46,597 nt of DNA from an uncultured Pseudomonadota bacterium (GCA_903891165.1 CAITDR010000438.1:1-46597), one strand, 5' to 3'. Counted from the first letter of the stretch, positions 16,353-26,063 are shown. Numbers and translations are program-made. The notes: generated by a model from the letters alone, not told the origin.

Positions 16353-18140
16353 ATGAAGGTATGTGTAATTGGTGCAGGTCCCTCTGGGCTCACGACGATC
16401 AAACAGCTCCTCGAGGAGGGCCACGAGGTTCAGTGCTTCGAGCGAAGCGGCGATGTGGGTGGGATCTGGCAGCGCAGCGCCGATCCGGGTGTAGACGCCG
16501 AAGAAATGAAAGTATTCGACAACTTGATCCTGACGATATCTATGCGATTGATGGCCTATTCCGACTTTATGTCCGAGCCGGAACGGGTATTTTACACACA
16601 CAAACAATACCGGGAATACCTCGTAGCCTGTGCGGATCGTTTCGGCCTGCGGCAGCACATTACCTTTGGCGCACGGGTGGAAGAGGTGAGCAAGGGCAAA
16701 GACGGCCGGTGGTCGGTCACCGCCTCCGTCAATGGTGTACGCAGTACGTCGGTTTTCGGCGCCGTGGCCGTGTGCAGCGGCCCCTTCCAGTCGCCAGACA
16801 CCACCTCCGTCCCCGACATCGACAAGTTTGCCGGCGAGGTCGTTCATTCCTCCGCCTACCGCAACAACCGCCGTTTTGCCGGAAAGCGCGTGATGATCGT
16901 CGGCCTTGCCGAGTCGGGGGCCGACCTCGCGCGGGAAGTCTCCGACGTGGCCTCCGCAAGCACGCTGTCCATCCGATCCTACTCCTTCCTCCTGCCACGA
17001 CTCCACGAGGGCGTGCACGCAACCGATGCGACGGACACACGCGCTCTGATCTACGACCACTTCGTGCGGTCTATGCCGGCGCCGCCCATCCTGGCGATGT
17101 TTGGCGAAAATCCCTTCCAACGCGCAATCTTCCAGCTTGTGGTCTGGACCCTGGGGCTGCTTCTTGGGCCGATGGAGTGGTTCCTTTCGCTGTTCAAGCA
17201 GCGACCGGCTTCAGAACGGAACGCCCTGGGAGAGCCGGCCCACCCCCTCAAGCTCGATGTCGGCTGTGAATGGACGCCGGACCATGTCGAGGCGATCAAC
17301 GAATGGAATCGCCGCTCCCACAACTACAAGAGCAACTGGACCCAGCAGATCGTCTTCTCCAAAAACGTCAGCTTCATCACCAACCTTGTGAACGGGAAGC
17401 TACGACTGAACGACAAGGGAGTGGAGCGGATCGAAGGTCATCGGGTGACCTTCAAGGATGGCAAGACCGAGGACTTTGACATCATCCTTTTGTGTACCGG
17501 CTTCAAGATGAACTTCGCGGCCATGGGTCAGGACCTGGCCGTGAAGGAGAACAACGTCCGGAATCTCTACAAGCACGCCTTCCACCCCGACCACGGTGGA
17601 CGCCTGGCATTTATGGGTTTTGTTCGGCCTAATACCGGTGGAATTCCCGTGGTGGCAGAAATGTAAGCGCGGTACTTTGCGCTGCTCTGCAGCGACAAAC
17701 ACAAGCTCCCGGACGATGTGGTGACCCGGATCCAGCGGGAGAAGATCTGGGAGGACGAGGTCGTTGCTCGGAGTCCCCGGCACCCGGAGACAATCCCCTC
17801 GTGGACCTTGTTTGTGGACGCAATGGCCAAGGAGATAGGCTGCCTGATGCCACTTTCGAAGCTCATTTTCCGGCCGCGTTTGTTGGTGCGCCATTGGTTC
17901 TACCCCTACAACCAAGCCTGCTACCGGCTGACCGGACCGCACAGTGATCCGGCCTACGCGGAACGGGAGATGATGCGCGACGCAATCGGTCCTTTGACAA
18001 TCACGATCTCGGCTATTTTCCTTCTTCCACTTCAGTTTCTTCCTCGCTCCGTACACCCGATGTACGTGCTCCACCGGCTCCCGCCGGGAACCAAGCCGAA
18101 CACAAATAAAACCGGCGCAACCAAGTTGGGTGGAATTTGA
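16353..18140 (+). pseudogene. Flavin-containing monooxygenase with an internal stop
   Basis: ATG 16353 follows GGAGAG at 16343-16348. The protein opens with the FAD Rossmann motif VIGAGPSGL, has GDVGGIW and a second dinucleotide motif IVGLAESGAD (NADPH), and belongs to the FMO-like family, which oxygenates N- or S-containing or ketone substrates. A TAA at 17664-17666 interrupts it. The same frame continues with ARYFALLCSDKHKLPDDV, exactly where FMOs read (M/I)QARW or similar, then on to 18140 with a C-terminal membrane-like segment. CAA (Gln) to TAA is the simplest explanation. Reading through gives about 595 residues. The end overlaps the TTG start of the DUF4331 gene, so they formed one operon. 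Confidence 0.85.
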
Positions 18141-19345
18141 AGAAATTTCTGTTGCCCACGATGGCCACCTCCGCGCTGCTGCTCCTGGTGGGGGTGTTTC
18201 CACGGCCACTGCGCGCCAGCGACCACCTCGACGGGCCCGCCACCACTGCCCACCGTGTCACCGATCTGGTGGACCTGTATGCATTCCCCACACCGAAGAA
18301 GCTAGGATTTCTTACAATTATTCTGAATTCCTATCCCGCCATCGCCTCGAACGGACACTTCAGCGACAAGGTGGACTACACCCTCCGCCTGCGCCGTGCC
18401 AGCATCCGCACGGGCGGCCCGGTGGGCTTCGACACCAGCGACGAGGTCGCCATCCGCTGCACCTTCTACACGCCCACCGACGACGACAAGCACACCGCTT
18501 CTTGCCGGACCGACGCGGGCTTTGGAGCGACGGTCGGCACCAATCGTGTTGGGAAGGAGAGTGGTGCCTTTCAGCTCTATGCGGGACAGCGCTCCGACCC
18601 CTTCTTCTTCAATGCGGTGTTTGCCACAGCCTACGCCGACAAGGGCATACTCCTCTCCCCGCTCAACCAGAACCTCCTCGACGGGCTCAACACACTTTCG
18701 GTCGTCATCGACGTAGAGCTGAAGCAGCTCTTTCGCAGCGAAGTTCCAACGCTCCTCGCAATTGCCGCGGACTCCACCACACGAGACACCGCCGACGGGC
18801 CCCTACGTCGGCTCGACCGGCTGGGTCGGCCAGAGACCGGCAACATCACCCTCTTCGCACATGGCGGCGAAGAGGATCTCCGCGATCAATACAACGCTGA
18901 TCCCAGCTTTGTAGTGCCCGCCGACCACGCCCGTGCCTACCGAGAGCGTATCTACAAAAACCTCGGGTTTTTCGACGCCATCGACCACAACACCGACTGG
19001 ACCGACAGCGACCGCGCCGCCCTGGCCGGAATCCTCGCCGACGACTTCCTGGTGGTGGATGTCGGGCTTCCGTGTACCTCCTCCAGCTACCTGGAAATCG
19101 AACGGAGCCTGCTCCGCCACACAAAGCACCAGACCTGCGGCGGGCGGCAGCCCAGCGAGGATGTGATGGACAACCTCTTCGGTCTCTACACCGGGGGCCT
19201 CTCCGGCCCTCCGATCCGGGACGGCTCGGACCACCCGAGCCACCCCCTCCTCGACACCTTCCCCTGGCTCGCAGAACCTGATCAGTCCGACCCCGCGAAG
19301 ATCAAGACTTTCCTCCTGAACACCGCACTGCAGTCGCAACCCTGA
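18137..19345 (+). CDS. DUF4331 family exported protein
   Basis: A 402-residue protein. The start is TTG 18137, overlapping the FMO stop (TTGA), giving MKKFLLPTMATSALLLLVGVF and a signal peptide probably cleaved after PLRA. The mature protein begins SDHLDGPATTAHRVTDLVDLYAF, the diagnostic N-terminus of DUF4331. Later segments, including DGLNTLSVVIDVEL and FLVVDVGLPCTSSSYLEIER, also fit. Function is uncharacterised. The family is exported and often found in environmental proteobacteria. It appears intact although its upstream operon mate is interrupted. Confidence 0.88.
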   Translation: MKKFLLPTMATSALLLLVGVFPRPLRASDHLDGPATTAHRVTDLVDLYAFPTPKKLGFLTIILNSYPAIASNGHFSDKVDYTLRLRRASIRTGGPVGFDTSDEVAIRCTFYTPTDDDKHTASCRTDAGFGATVGTNRVGKESGAFQLYAGQRSDPFFFNAVFATAYADKGILLSPLNQNLLDGLNTLSVVIDVELKQLFRSEVPTLLAIAADSTTRDTADGPLRRLDRLGRPETGNITLFAHGGEEDLRDQYNADPSFVVPADHARAYRERIYKNLGFFDAIDHNTDWTDSDRAALAGILADDFLVVDVGLPCTSSSYLEIERSLLRHTKHQTCGGRQPSEDVMDNLFGLYTGGLSGPPIRDGSDHPSHPLLDTFPWLAEPDQSDPAKIKTFLLNTALQSQP

Positions 19346-19360
19346 GGGGGTGGCGGCGGG

Positions 19361-19915
19361 CTATTCCTCTCCACCCTCTTCGGGACCTTCCTCGTCCTCT
19401 TCGCCCGTGGGGACTAGCGGCCCGAATTTGCGATACTCCGCCATAAAGGCCATGGATCGGGGGTCGGCGCGGTCAATGTAGAGCACCCCGTCCAGGTGAT
19501 CGCACTCATGCTGGACCACGCGGGCGGCCCAACCCTCCGCAACAAAGGCGAATTTTTTGGCGTCCCGATCTAGACATTCCACCCGGATCGCATCGGGCCG
19601 CTCGACCCGACCGCGCATTCCGGTGACCGACAGGCAGCCTTCGTAGCCGGCGCTCAACAGGGCGGTGGTGGGGGTGATGACCGGATTGATAAGGAATAAG
19701 GGCTCCTCTTCGGAGTCCAGTTGAAAAACCAGCAGCCGGATGCTCTCGTGGATCTGCGGCGCGGCAAGACCCAGCCCATCGTAGGCGCCCATGGTCTCCA
19801 GCAGATCGTCGCAGAGCCGCTGAAATTCGGGGGTCAAGATCTGGGCGGAATCCACAGGTTCCGCCACTTTTCTCAGAATCGGGTGCCCAAGCTGGGCGAC
19901 TTTTCGGATGGCCAT
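19361..19915 (-). CDS. def: Peptide deformylase
   Basis: A 184-residue enzyme that removes the formyl group from the N-terminal Met of nascent proteins. All three motifs are present: GLGLAAPQ (47-54), EGCLS (92-96) with the metal-binding Cys94, and HECDH (136-140). The metal is probably Fe2+. The C-terminus ends in a Glu-rich tail (EEDEEGPEEGGEE), longer and more acidic than usual. ATG 19915 is preferred since a long upstream in-frame stretch is Pro- and Arg-rich and unlike any deformylase. Confidence 0.96.
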   Translation of the reverse strand: MAIRKVAQLGHPILRKVAEPVDSAQILTPEFQRLCDDLLETMGAYDGLGLAAPQIHESIRLLVFQLDSEEEPLFLINPVITPTTALLSAGYEGCLSVTGMRGRVERPDAIRVECLDRDAKKFAFVAEGWAARVVQHECDHLDGVLYIDRADPRSMAFMAEYRKFGPLVPTGEEDEEGPEEGGEE

Positions 19916-20105
19916 GGACGCTGCTATCCCGACCCGCCCCCTTCTGGCCAGGGTCAGCTTCGGGACTTGCTCCGCCCCGCGAAAAGGCCTGGGGACCTTT
20001 TCCCGCCCTCTCCGCCCTTTTTTGTGCGCCTCCGCTACCAGATTCCCTTTTCCCCCTTGCCAGCCTGCTCCGCCTGAGTAGAAGGGAGGCTCTTGTGGAG
20101 CTCTC

Positions 20106-20366
20106 GTGGCGGATTGGAAGAACCGGTGGAAGGATAATGTGGGTGGGACCTCGGTGGTGGGAGGGAAAACGTTGGGCTTCTTCGTGGACAAGGAGTGTAT
20201 CCTCTGCTCCGTCTGTTCCGACGCTGCTCCCAACAACTTCCGCATGTCGGACGATGAAGATCACGACATCTGCTATAAGCAGCCCACCGATGCCGACGAG
20301 GTAAAGGCCTGCTACGAAGCGATGGAAAACTGCCCCGTGGAAGCCATCGGCGACAACGGCCAGTAG
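20106..20366 (+). CDS. Small 4Fe-4S ferredoxin
   Basis: An 86-residue protein with a GTG start at 20106. Cys31, Cys34, Cys37 and Cys76 (CILCSVC, then ENCPVEAI) give one 4Fe-4S cluster in the classic C-x2-C-x2-C...CP arrangement. The rest is acidic, as expected for a soluble electron carrier. It is monocistronic and divergent from def across 190 bp. A possible electron donor for the radical SAM enzymes or the monooxygenase of this window, but nothing in the sequence ties it to them. Confidence 0.9.
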   Translation: MADWKNRWKDNVGGTSVVGGKTLGFFVDKECILCSVCSDAAPNNFRMSDDEDHDICYKQPTDADEVKACYEAMENCPVEAIGDNGQ

Positions 20367-20371
20367 TTTTC

Positions 20372-21259
20372 TCAGGGCATCCGCAGCAGCGGATGTACCG
20401 TCCATGCGCCGCTGCCGTTTCTTAAGGCCAGCCCCCGCTCGATCAAGCAGGGGTCGCCTTGGAAGAGGTGGCTTTTTTCGATCTGTGCGAGGTCGGCGGC
20501 CTGCTGTGGGCTGAGGCCCTGCCGCAGCTCCTGCTCCAGCCGCACAATTGCGCCCTGTACGGCCGCTGGAGAGAGTTTTCCCTGCCCGATGAGCAGGGCA
20601 TCTCTCAGCATCCGTAGCGCGTCCCTGGGCAGCCCTCCCGACGCCAGCGCCAGCTCGCGCAGATGTTTGCTCCCCGACGGCCAGTATTGCCGCAGGATCT
20701 GCAACATGCCCGGCAGTCCCTGCGCGTCCGGGGAACCGTCCAGCCGCCGCACGGGAAGGGGAGTCAGGGCTTCAAAGCGGTCAAAGCGGCTGTCCCACTG
20801 CTCCCGACCCCAGGTCAAGAGTGCGGGCGGCCCCACCACCACGATGGCCGGTAGAAGGGGGTGGAACCAGGGAGAGTTCGGGCCAAACAGGTTTTTCGCC
20901 AGCCCGCTCTCCAGCTTGTCAAAACCGTCCACCACCACCAAGAGCGGCAGCTCGCTGGAGTATTCGGACAACACTTCTCGAAGACCTTCCTGCCTTTTTC
21001 CGCCCAGGCTCCGGGTCAAGGACTCCAGCACCGGCAGGTCGGCGGTGCCCCCCAGGTCCACCAGCACCACCTGCGCACTACCCGCCAGCTCCTCCTGAAG
21101 CTGTTCGAGCATCCTGCTTTTTCCGCAGCCCGGCGGCCCACTGACCAGGATCTTCGGGCGTAGTCCAGAGGCCAACATCAGCCGCAGCTCGGCGGGCAGG
21201 GTGAAATTGGGCCGCGGAATCCACGGGCCCGGGGTGGCAAACAGCGCGAGGGCTTCCAT
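20372..21259 (-). CDS. P-loop NTPase (AAA/ORC-like) of unknown role
   Basis: A 295-residue protein with Walker A GPPGCGKS near residue 41 and Walker B LLVVVDGFDKLE near 107. An arginine-rich sensor-like segment (WDSRFDRFEALTPLPVRRLDG) and helical C-terminal half (LALASGGLPRDALRMLRDAL) resemble AAA/ORC1-like or AAA_22-type ATPases that partner with other proteins. No C-terminal DNA-binding domain is recognisable. It is the last gene of the tldD-pmbA operon, 42 nt after the exported 158-residue protein. Its function is unknown. Confidence 0.75.
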   Translation of the reverse strand: MEALALFATPGPWIPRPNFTLPAELRLMLASGLRPKILVSGPPGCGKSRMLEQLQEELAGSAQVVLVDLGGTADLPVLESLTRSLGGKRQEGLREVLSEYSSELPLLVVVDGFDKLESGLAKNLFGPNSPWFHPLLPAIVVVGPPALLTWGREQWDSRFDRFEALTPLPVRRLDGSPDAQGLPGMLQILRQYWPSGSKHLRELALASGGLPRDALRMLRDALLIGQGKLSPAAVQGAIVRLEQELRQGLSPQQAADLAQIEKSHLFQGDPCLIERGLALRNGSGAWTVHPLLRMP

Positions 21260-21301
21260 TTTCAGCTCTCCGACTAAAATGGCAATACGACGCTGCTCCG
21301 C

Positions 21302-21778
21302 TCAGGGGCTGCGTTGGTAGCGGATTTCCCAGCTCACCGGGCGATCCAACCTCTCGCTGGCGACCTGCACCTTCAGCTCCATCCCGCTGTCGGTGGGCTG
21401 GAAGCGGCTGGTACGGGTGCCGGTATCCGAGGCGATGGACAACAGCAGCGCCTCTCCCTCCGACCATACCCGGCTTTGCAGCGTCTTTCCTTCGTAGAGG
21501 ATCTCCCGCACGCTGCCGTCCATGTTGTACTGGAGGCCGGGTTTATCGTCGCAACGCACGTTGAAACTTCCCGACACAACTTCCAGTACATATTCTCGGC
21601 AATGAAAGAGGCTGGGAGCCAACATACGCTCGCCGATGGGTCGCAACACCGAGGGCACCGAGGCCAGGCTCTGCTCCATCTCCGCCTTCTGGGCAGCCGC
21701 AACGGCCTCGGCCGAGGTCACCGCAACGTAGTGTCCACTCAGACTGGCCGCAAATGTAGTCGAAATTACAAGAAGCAT
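21302..21778 (-). CDS. Small exported protein, unknown
   Basis: A 158-residue protein whose ATG lies one base after the pmbA stop, so it is translationally coupled. The N-terminus (MLLVISTTFAASLSG) is a short signal-like hydrophobic segment. After a helical stretch comes a beta-rich domain: two Cys (FHCREYV, NVRCDDK) could form a disulphide, and YNMDGSVREILYEGKTL, ALLLSIASDTGTRTSRF and RLDRPVSWEIRYQR look like lipocalin-type strands. I do not recognise a family. The coupling suggests a role with the TldD/PmbA protease, perhaps as an envelope partner. Confidence 0.65.
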   Translation of the reverse strand: MLLVISTTFAASLSGHYVAVTSAEAVAAAQKAEMEQSLASVPSVLRPIGERMLAPSLFHCREYVLEVVSGSFNVRCDDKPGLQYNMDGSVREILYEGKTLQSRVWSEGEALLLSIASDTGTRTSRFQPTDSGMELKVQVASERLDRPVSWEIRYQRSP

Positions 21779-21779
21779 C

Positions 21780-23111
21780 TCAGAGTCCGCTGAAGTCTAC
21801 AGAGTCAAAGAGCAGGGAGGGCGAACGCAGCGCCGACCAGGTCCACACGTCGGAAGCAGGTTCCTGTAGATGATGGAAAATATCGGCGAGGTTCCCCGAG
21901 ACATTCATCTCCGACAGGTTTTTGGTGGGGACACCGTACTCCAAGAGCTGCCCCTGGACCCCAAAGCTGAAGTCGCCGGTCAGTCCGTTGGAATTCCCAC
22001 CGAGAAAGCCGGTCACCAGGATACACTTGGGTAATTCCTTGGTGATCTCGGCGGGGCTGCGGCTGCCGGGCCGCAGGATCCAGTTGGAGCGGCCACCACA
22101 GGTGGGGGCCATCCCCAATTTCCGCCCGTAGTAGACGCCGATATAGTAGTTTCGCAGTACCCCATCTTCGACGATGGGCATCGCTTTGGCGCGAAGTCCG
22201 TCACTGTCGAAGGCGCGGGAGCCTGGCGCGCGGGGAATCAACGGGTTGTCCATCAGGTGCAGGTGCTTGGATCCGATCGAGGTATTCAGCTTTCCCGCCA
22301 GAAAACTCCGCCCCTGGTGCAGCTCTGCCCCCGAGAGGGGCCCTGCCAGAATACCCAGGATCCTCCCGGTGATCGGCGCGTCTAACAGCATGGGGTAACG
22401 TCCGGAGTCCACCGGGCCGCTGCCCAGCCGACGTTCCGCCTTCATCCAGGCTTCTTGCGCGATCTTTTCAATGCCGGGCAGCTCGGAGATGTGGTTGGAG
22501 GAGTACCAGCTCGTGGCCTCGGGGCGGCGTCCGCCGGGCTCCGAAAGGGTGATGGAGGTGCCCCATCCGTAGCCGGTGCCACGCTGCATCCCCTCAAAAC
22601 CATTGGACATTACCCGTACCGACTCGCCACTGGAGTCCATGTGGTAGCAGGTGGCGGACAGGATCTGGCTGCGCTGAGGCAGGGCATCCACCGCCTTCTC
22701 CAGCTCCTCCAGCCGATCGCGGCGCTGATCGATGGTCAGCGCTTCCCAGCTTGGATCGCAGAGATCCAACTGCTCCGGAGTCAGGCTGCTGCCGCAATCG
22801 GACAGCGGTGGCTGACGACGCTCGGGCTCGGGCTCCAGGGCCCGGGTGGCCGCGACTGCCTTCTGGAGGAAGGAGCGCAGGGCCTCGGGGCGCAGGTCCG
22901 AGGTGGAATGCCCAGAAAAACGATCCTCTACCAGAAGGGAGAGGGAGAGGGAGAGGGAGGTGGCCTGGGTAGCCTGCTCCAGCCGCCCGGCGCGACGGGT
23001 CAGGTTGACCTCGGTCTGCCGGGAGAGGGAAACGGTCGCCTCTTCTGCACCCATTCCCTGGGCATCTTTCAGGGTGGTACGGGCAAGTTCCCACAGTTGT
23101 TCGATACTCAT
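21780..23111 (-). CDS. pmbA: PmbA/TldE-type subunit of the TldD/E metalloprotease
   Basis: A 443-residue protein starting MSIEQLWELARTTLKDAQ, with the PmbA-type fold features RQTEVNLTRRAGRLEQ and GTSITLSEPGGRRPEATSWY, and the glycine-rich C-terminal part (LVTGFLGGNSNGLTGDFSFGVQG). It lacks the HExxxH zinc motif, as expected for the non-catalytic partner. With TldD it forms a heterodimeric protease that degrades unfolded peptides and, in some species, matures RiPPs such as microcin B17 or completes modified-peptide processing. ATG 23111 overlaps the tldD stop by four bases (ATGA), so the two are coupled. Confidence 0.92.
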   Translation of the reverse strand: MSIEQLWELARTTLKDAQGMGAEEATVSLSRQTEVNLTRRAGRLEQATQATSLSLSLSLLVEDRFSGHSTSDLRPEALRSFLQKAVAATRALEPEPERRQPPLSDCGSSLTPEQLDLCDPSWEALTIDQRRDRLEELEKAVDALPQRSQILSATCYHMDSSGESVRVMSNGFEGMQRGTGYGWGTSITLSEPGGRRPEATSWYSSNHISELPGIEKIAQEAWMKAERRLGSGPVDSGRYPMLLDAPITGRILGILAGPLSGAELHQGRSFLAGKLNTSIGSKHLHLMDNPLIPRAPGSRAFDSDGLRAKAMPIVEDGVLRNYYIGVYYGRKLGMAPTCGGRSNWILRPGSRSPAEITKELPKCILVTGFLGGNSNGLTGDFSFGVQGQLLEYGVPTKNLSEMNVSGNLADIFHHLQEPASDVWTWSALRSPSLLFDSVDFSGL

Positions 23112-24550
23112 CGCGCACTTCCTCCCACCGAGAGCTTGCTCACCTTCACCGTGGGCATCCCCTGAGACACCGGCACCCCCTGCCCGTCCTTTCCGCAGGT
23201 CCAACCACCTTCGTCGATCACCAGGTCATTCCCTACCATCTCGATGGACTCCAACACTTTGGGGCCGTTGCCGATCAGGTTCACATCCTTGATGGGCGTC
23301 GTGAGCTTGCCGTCTTCGATCAGAAAACCGCTCCGCACATAAAAAGCGAAGTCGCCCGCACCGATCTGCACCTGCCCGTTGGAGAAGGTAGAGCAGTAGA
23401 TGCCCTTTTTCACCGAGCGGATGATCTCTTCGGGCGCGTAGGGACCGGCCTCCATGTAGGTGCTGCGCATCCGGGGCAGGACGGGGTGCCGGAAGCTCTC
23501 GCGGCGCCCGGAGCCGGTGGGGGCCACACCGTAGTGGCGGGCGGAGATCTCGTCGTGCAGGTAGCCACGCAGGATGCCGTCCTCGATCAGGACGGTTTTT
23601 TCGGCGGGGTTGCCCTCGTCGTCGGTGTTGATGCTGCCGCGGGCGCGCATCAGGGTGCCGTCGTCCACCACGGTGATGCCTGCCGGTGCGATGGGCTTGC
23701 CCACTTTATCGGCGTAGATCGAGATCCCTTTGCGGTTGAAGTCGGCCTCCAGACCATGGCCGATGGCTTCATGGAGGAGGATTCCCGAGGATCCTGCTGC
23801 CAAAACCACCGTCATTTCCCCAGCAGGCGGCTTGATCGCCTCAAAAAGCCCGGTGGTGTTGTCCACCGCCTTCCGACAAAGGCGCTCGGTGCGCTCCGGA
23901 GTATAGAAGGAAATATCATCCCGTTGGGCGAGGTTGTAGTGACTGGACTCCCGACGCCCCTCCTGCTCAGCGGTACAGACCACCACCGCACGGGTCATGG
24001 TCTGAATGTCGGGCACCAGGCGCCCGTCGGGGCGGCAAACCAGGATGTGCCGGGTGGCGTCGGCCAAGCTGACCTCCACCTTTCGTACGCGGGGATCCAG
24101 GCTGAAGCTGCGTTGTTCCCAATCGCGCACCATGCCCACCCGCAGCTCCATGCCCACGCTGTCCCAGGGGCGACCTTCGGGATAACGATCGGAGTAGCGG
24201 CGCTCCATCGGCATGGCCACCGGGCGGATAGACTTGGCGCCCGCGGCAATTTCGGCGGCCACTCCGGCGGCACGCAACATCGCTTCCAGAGACAAATCTT
24301 CGGTGTAGGCATAGCCCACCGAGTCCCCCACCACCACCCGGACTCCCAGGCCCAGGTCCACATGCGTGCTGGCGCGGTTCACCTTCCCGTCGGAAAGGGC
24401 AACGGAGTTCGATTGAAGGTGCTCAAAATAGAGATCCGCGTCGTCCGCACCCCGCGCCAGGGCCGTCGACAAAAGCCTGCGGACGGCCTCGTGGGTGATT
24501 CCGAATTGTTCAAAATGCTGCACCGGGACTCCGGGGGAAGAGGAGAGCAT
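23108..24550 (-). CDS. tldD: TldD-type catalytic metalloprotease subunit
   Basis: A 480-residue protein with the zinc motif HEAIGHGLE near residue 260 and the following segments VDDGTLMRARGSINTDDEG, GILRGYLHDEISARHYG and RRESFRHPVLPRMRSTY, all hallmarks of TldD. It threads unfolded peptides into a closed chamber formed with PmbA/TldE. It is the first gene of a four-gene minus-strand operon (tldD, pmbA, exported protein, NTPase). An upstream in-frame start at 24610 adds 20 residues of low similarity; ATG 24550 is preferred. Confidence 0.94.
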   Translation of the reverse strand: MLSSSPGVPVQHFEQFGITHEAVRRLLSTALARGADDADLYFEHLQSNSVALSDGKVNRASTHVDLGLGVRVVVGDSVGYAYTEDLSLEAMLRAAGVAAEIAAGAKSIRPVAMPMERRYSDRYPEGRPWDSVGMELRVGMVRDWEQRSFSLDPRVRKVEVSLADATRHILVCRPDGRLVPDIQTMTRAVVVCTAEQEGRRESSHYNLAQRDDISFYTPERTERLCRKAVDNTTGLFEAIKPPAGEMTVVLAAGSSGILLHEAIGHGLEADFNRKGISIYADKVGKPIAPAGITVVDDGTLMRARGSINTDDEGNPAEKTVLIEDGILRGYLHDEISARHYGVAPTGSGRRESFRHPVLPRMRSTYMEAGPYAPEEIIRSVKKGIYCSTFSNGQVQIGAGDFAFYVRSGFLIEDGKLTTPIKDVNLIGNGPKVLESIEMVGNDLVIDEGGWTCGKDGQGVPVSQGMPTVKVSKLSVGGSAR

Positions 24551-24599
24551 AGTCACCGCAGCGGCGGGAGGGTGGGAAAATTCTGTAGCAGAGTCCAGC

Positions 24600-26063
24600 T
24601 CAGGGCACACCGCTGGTGGCGATGTCCCGGTAGGCGGCCCCTACCGGACGGAGGCTGCGCTCCTTGCTGACCAGATCGACCGCATGCAGGCCAAAATGCA
24701 TGCCCATGCCGTGGTTCCATTCATAGTTGTCCAAGAGCGACCAGTAATAAAAACCCCGGACATCGTAGCCCTCTTCCTGCGCACGAAGGAGCGCTTTGAG
24801 GTGCGGACGCAGCCAGGTGTCTTCCGTCGTCTCGTCCGGTTCGGCTTTTCCGCTCTCGGTGATGTAGATAGGCAGGTTGTAGCGGCTACCCAAGACCGTC
24901 ACCTCGTAGAGACCCTCCGGGTAGTCCTCAAAAAGGACCTCTGGATAAAAGGTCATGCGGGCATAGTCCGGGAAGAGGGGAACCGAAAGGCCCCGAACCG
25001 TAAGGCGGGTATAGTAGTTTACGCCCAGATAGTCCATCTTTCCGGCCCATTCGGGATGCTGCTCCTCCACCACCCCATCCAGATCCCGGTCGAAGTCGCC
25101 GAGGATAGCTGCATTCAAAAAGGCCAGGTTGTAGACATAGTTTGCCGCATCCACCCCCGCCACATCGAGGGCACTGGCCGAATCCAGCGGGGCAAGGGCC
25201 ACCAGATTGTCTACCACCCCCACTTCTGCCGCGGAGCCGTCGCCATCGGCATCCACAAGGTCATGGGCTTTGACCGCATCATACATGGCAATATGGCCCT
25301 CGGCCTGGGCATAGAGCACCTGGATTGCCGCATCGGGATTGACCACACCGGGCGGATTGGTGCGATCGGGCGACGGCAGAAGGTAGCCGGAGAGGACCAC
25401 CGCCAGGGGCTCGTTCAGGGTGGCCCAGAGGTCGATCTGGTCGCCAAACTCTTCCGCGCAGAAGGCGGAATAGAGAACAATCGCAGGCTTCAGCCTCTCC
25501 ATCCCCATCCAGCCCCTGTTCACACAATTTTCGAGATCGTCGTGACAGGCCTTCCCATCGTGGAGCCAAAGCGGAAGGGTATAGTGGTCCAGGGTGACCA
25601 GGGGTTTCAGACCGGAGGCCGCGAGGGCATCGAAGTAGGCATGGTAGTGGGCCAGGGCCACGGGATCGGCATAGGAACGTAGCTCTTCCACGGTCGTCGC
25701 CTGCTCCGCCGCGCCATCGGGAAAGAGGCGGGACCACTCGATGGAGGTGCGGAGCGACTTCAAGCCAAGATCATTTGCCAGACCAAAATCCTGCTCATAG
25801 AGCTCATAGTGGCCAGGGCCATTGGAAACAGGCTCCCCCGAAAGGTAGTTTCCCGACTCCGCAATCAGCTCCGGGTCGGTCACCCACTGGTACCAGTCGG
25901 AGCTGCGGTCCTCGCACTCCTCGGCCGGTAGGGTGGGACAGCCCGCCTCCACCTGAAAACCGGCGATGGAAGCGCCCCAGAGAAAATCCTTGGGAAAAGC
26001 GGCTGGAGGATCTTCTTCTTTCGGGCCCGCCGTACATGCCAGCGCGAGCAGGGTGATTAGCAT
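24600..26063 (-). CDS. Glycoside hydrolase family 1 lipoprotein
   Basis: A 487-residue GH1 enzyme with an N-terminal lipoprotein signal (MLITLLALAC). It has the family-opening FPKDFLWGASIAGFQVE, the acid/base Glu in LWATLNEPLAV (about residue 215), and the nucleophile Glu in YITESGKAE (about 400), then FYYWSLLDNYEWNHGMGMHFGL. A strong GGAGGT precedes ATG 26063 by four bases. It hydrolyses beta-glucosides, beta-galactosides or similar; the precise substrate cannot be read. A calcium-binding-like DADGDGS loop is inserted midway. Exported GH1 lipoproteins are unusual, since most GH1 enzymes are cytoplasmic. Divergent from the DUF502 gene across 43 bp. Confidence 0.92.
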   Translation of the reverse strand: MLITLLALACTAGPKEEDPPAAFPKDFLWGASIAGFQVEAGCPTLPAEECEDRSSDWYQWVTDPELIAESGNYLSGEPVSNGPGHYELYEQDFGLANDLGLKSLRTSIEWSRLFPDGAAEQATTVEELRSYADPVALAHYHAYFDALAASGLKPLVTLDHYTLPLWLHDGKACHDDLENCVNRGWMGMERLKPAIVLYSAFCAEEFGDQIDLWATLNEPLAVVLSGYLLPSPDRTNPPGVVNPDAAIQVLYAQAEGHIAMYDAVKAHDLVDADGDGSAAEVGVVDNLVALAPLDSASALDVAGVDAANYVYNLAFLNAAILGDFDRDLDGVVEEQHPEWAGKMDYLGVNYYTRLTVRGLSVPLFPDYARMTFYPEVLFEDYPEGLYEVTVLGSRYNLPIYITESGKAEPDETTEDTWLRPHLKALLRAQEEGYDVRGFYYWSLLDNYEWNHGMGMHFGLHAVDLVSKERSLRPVGAAYRDIATSGVP

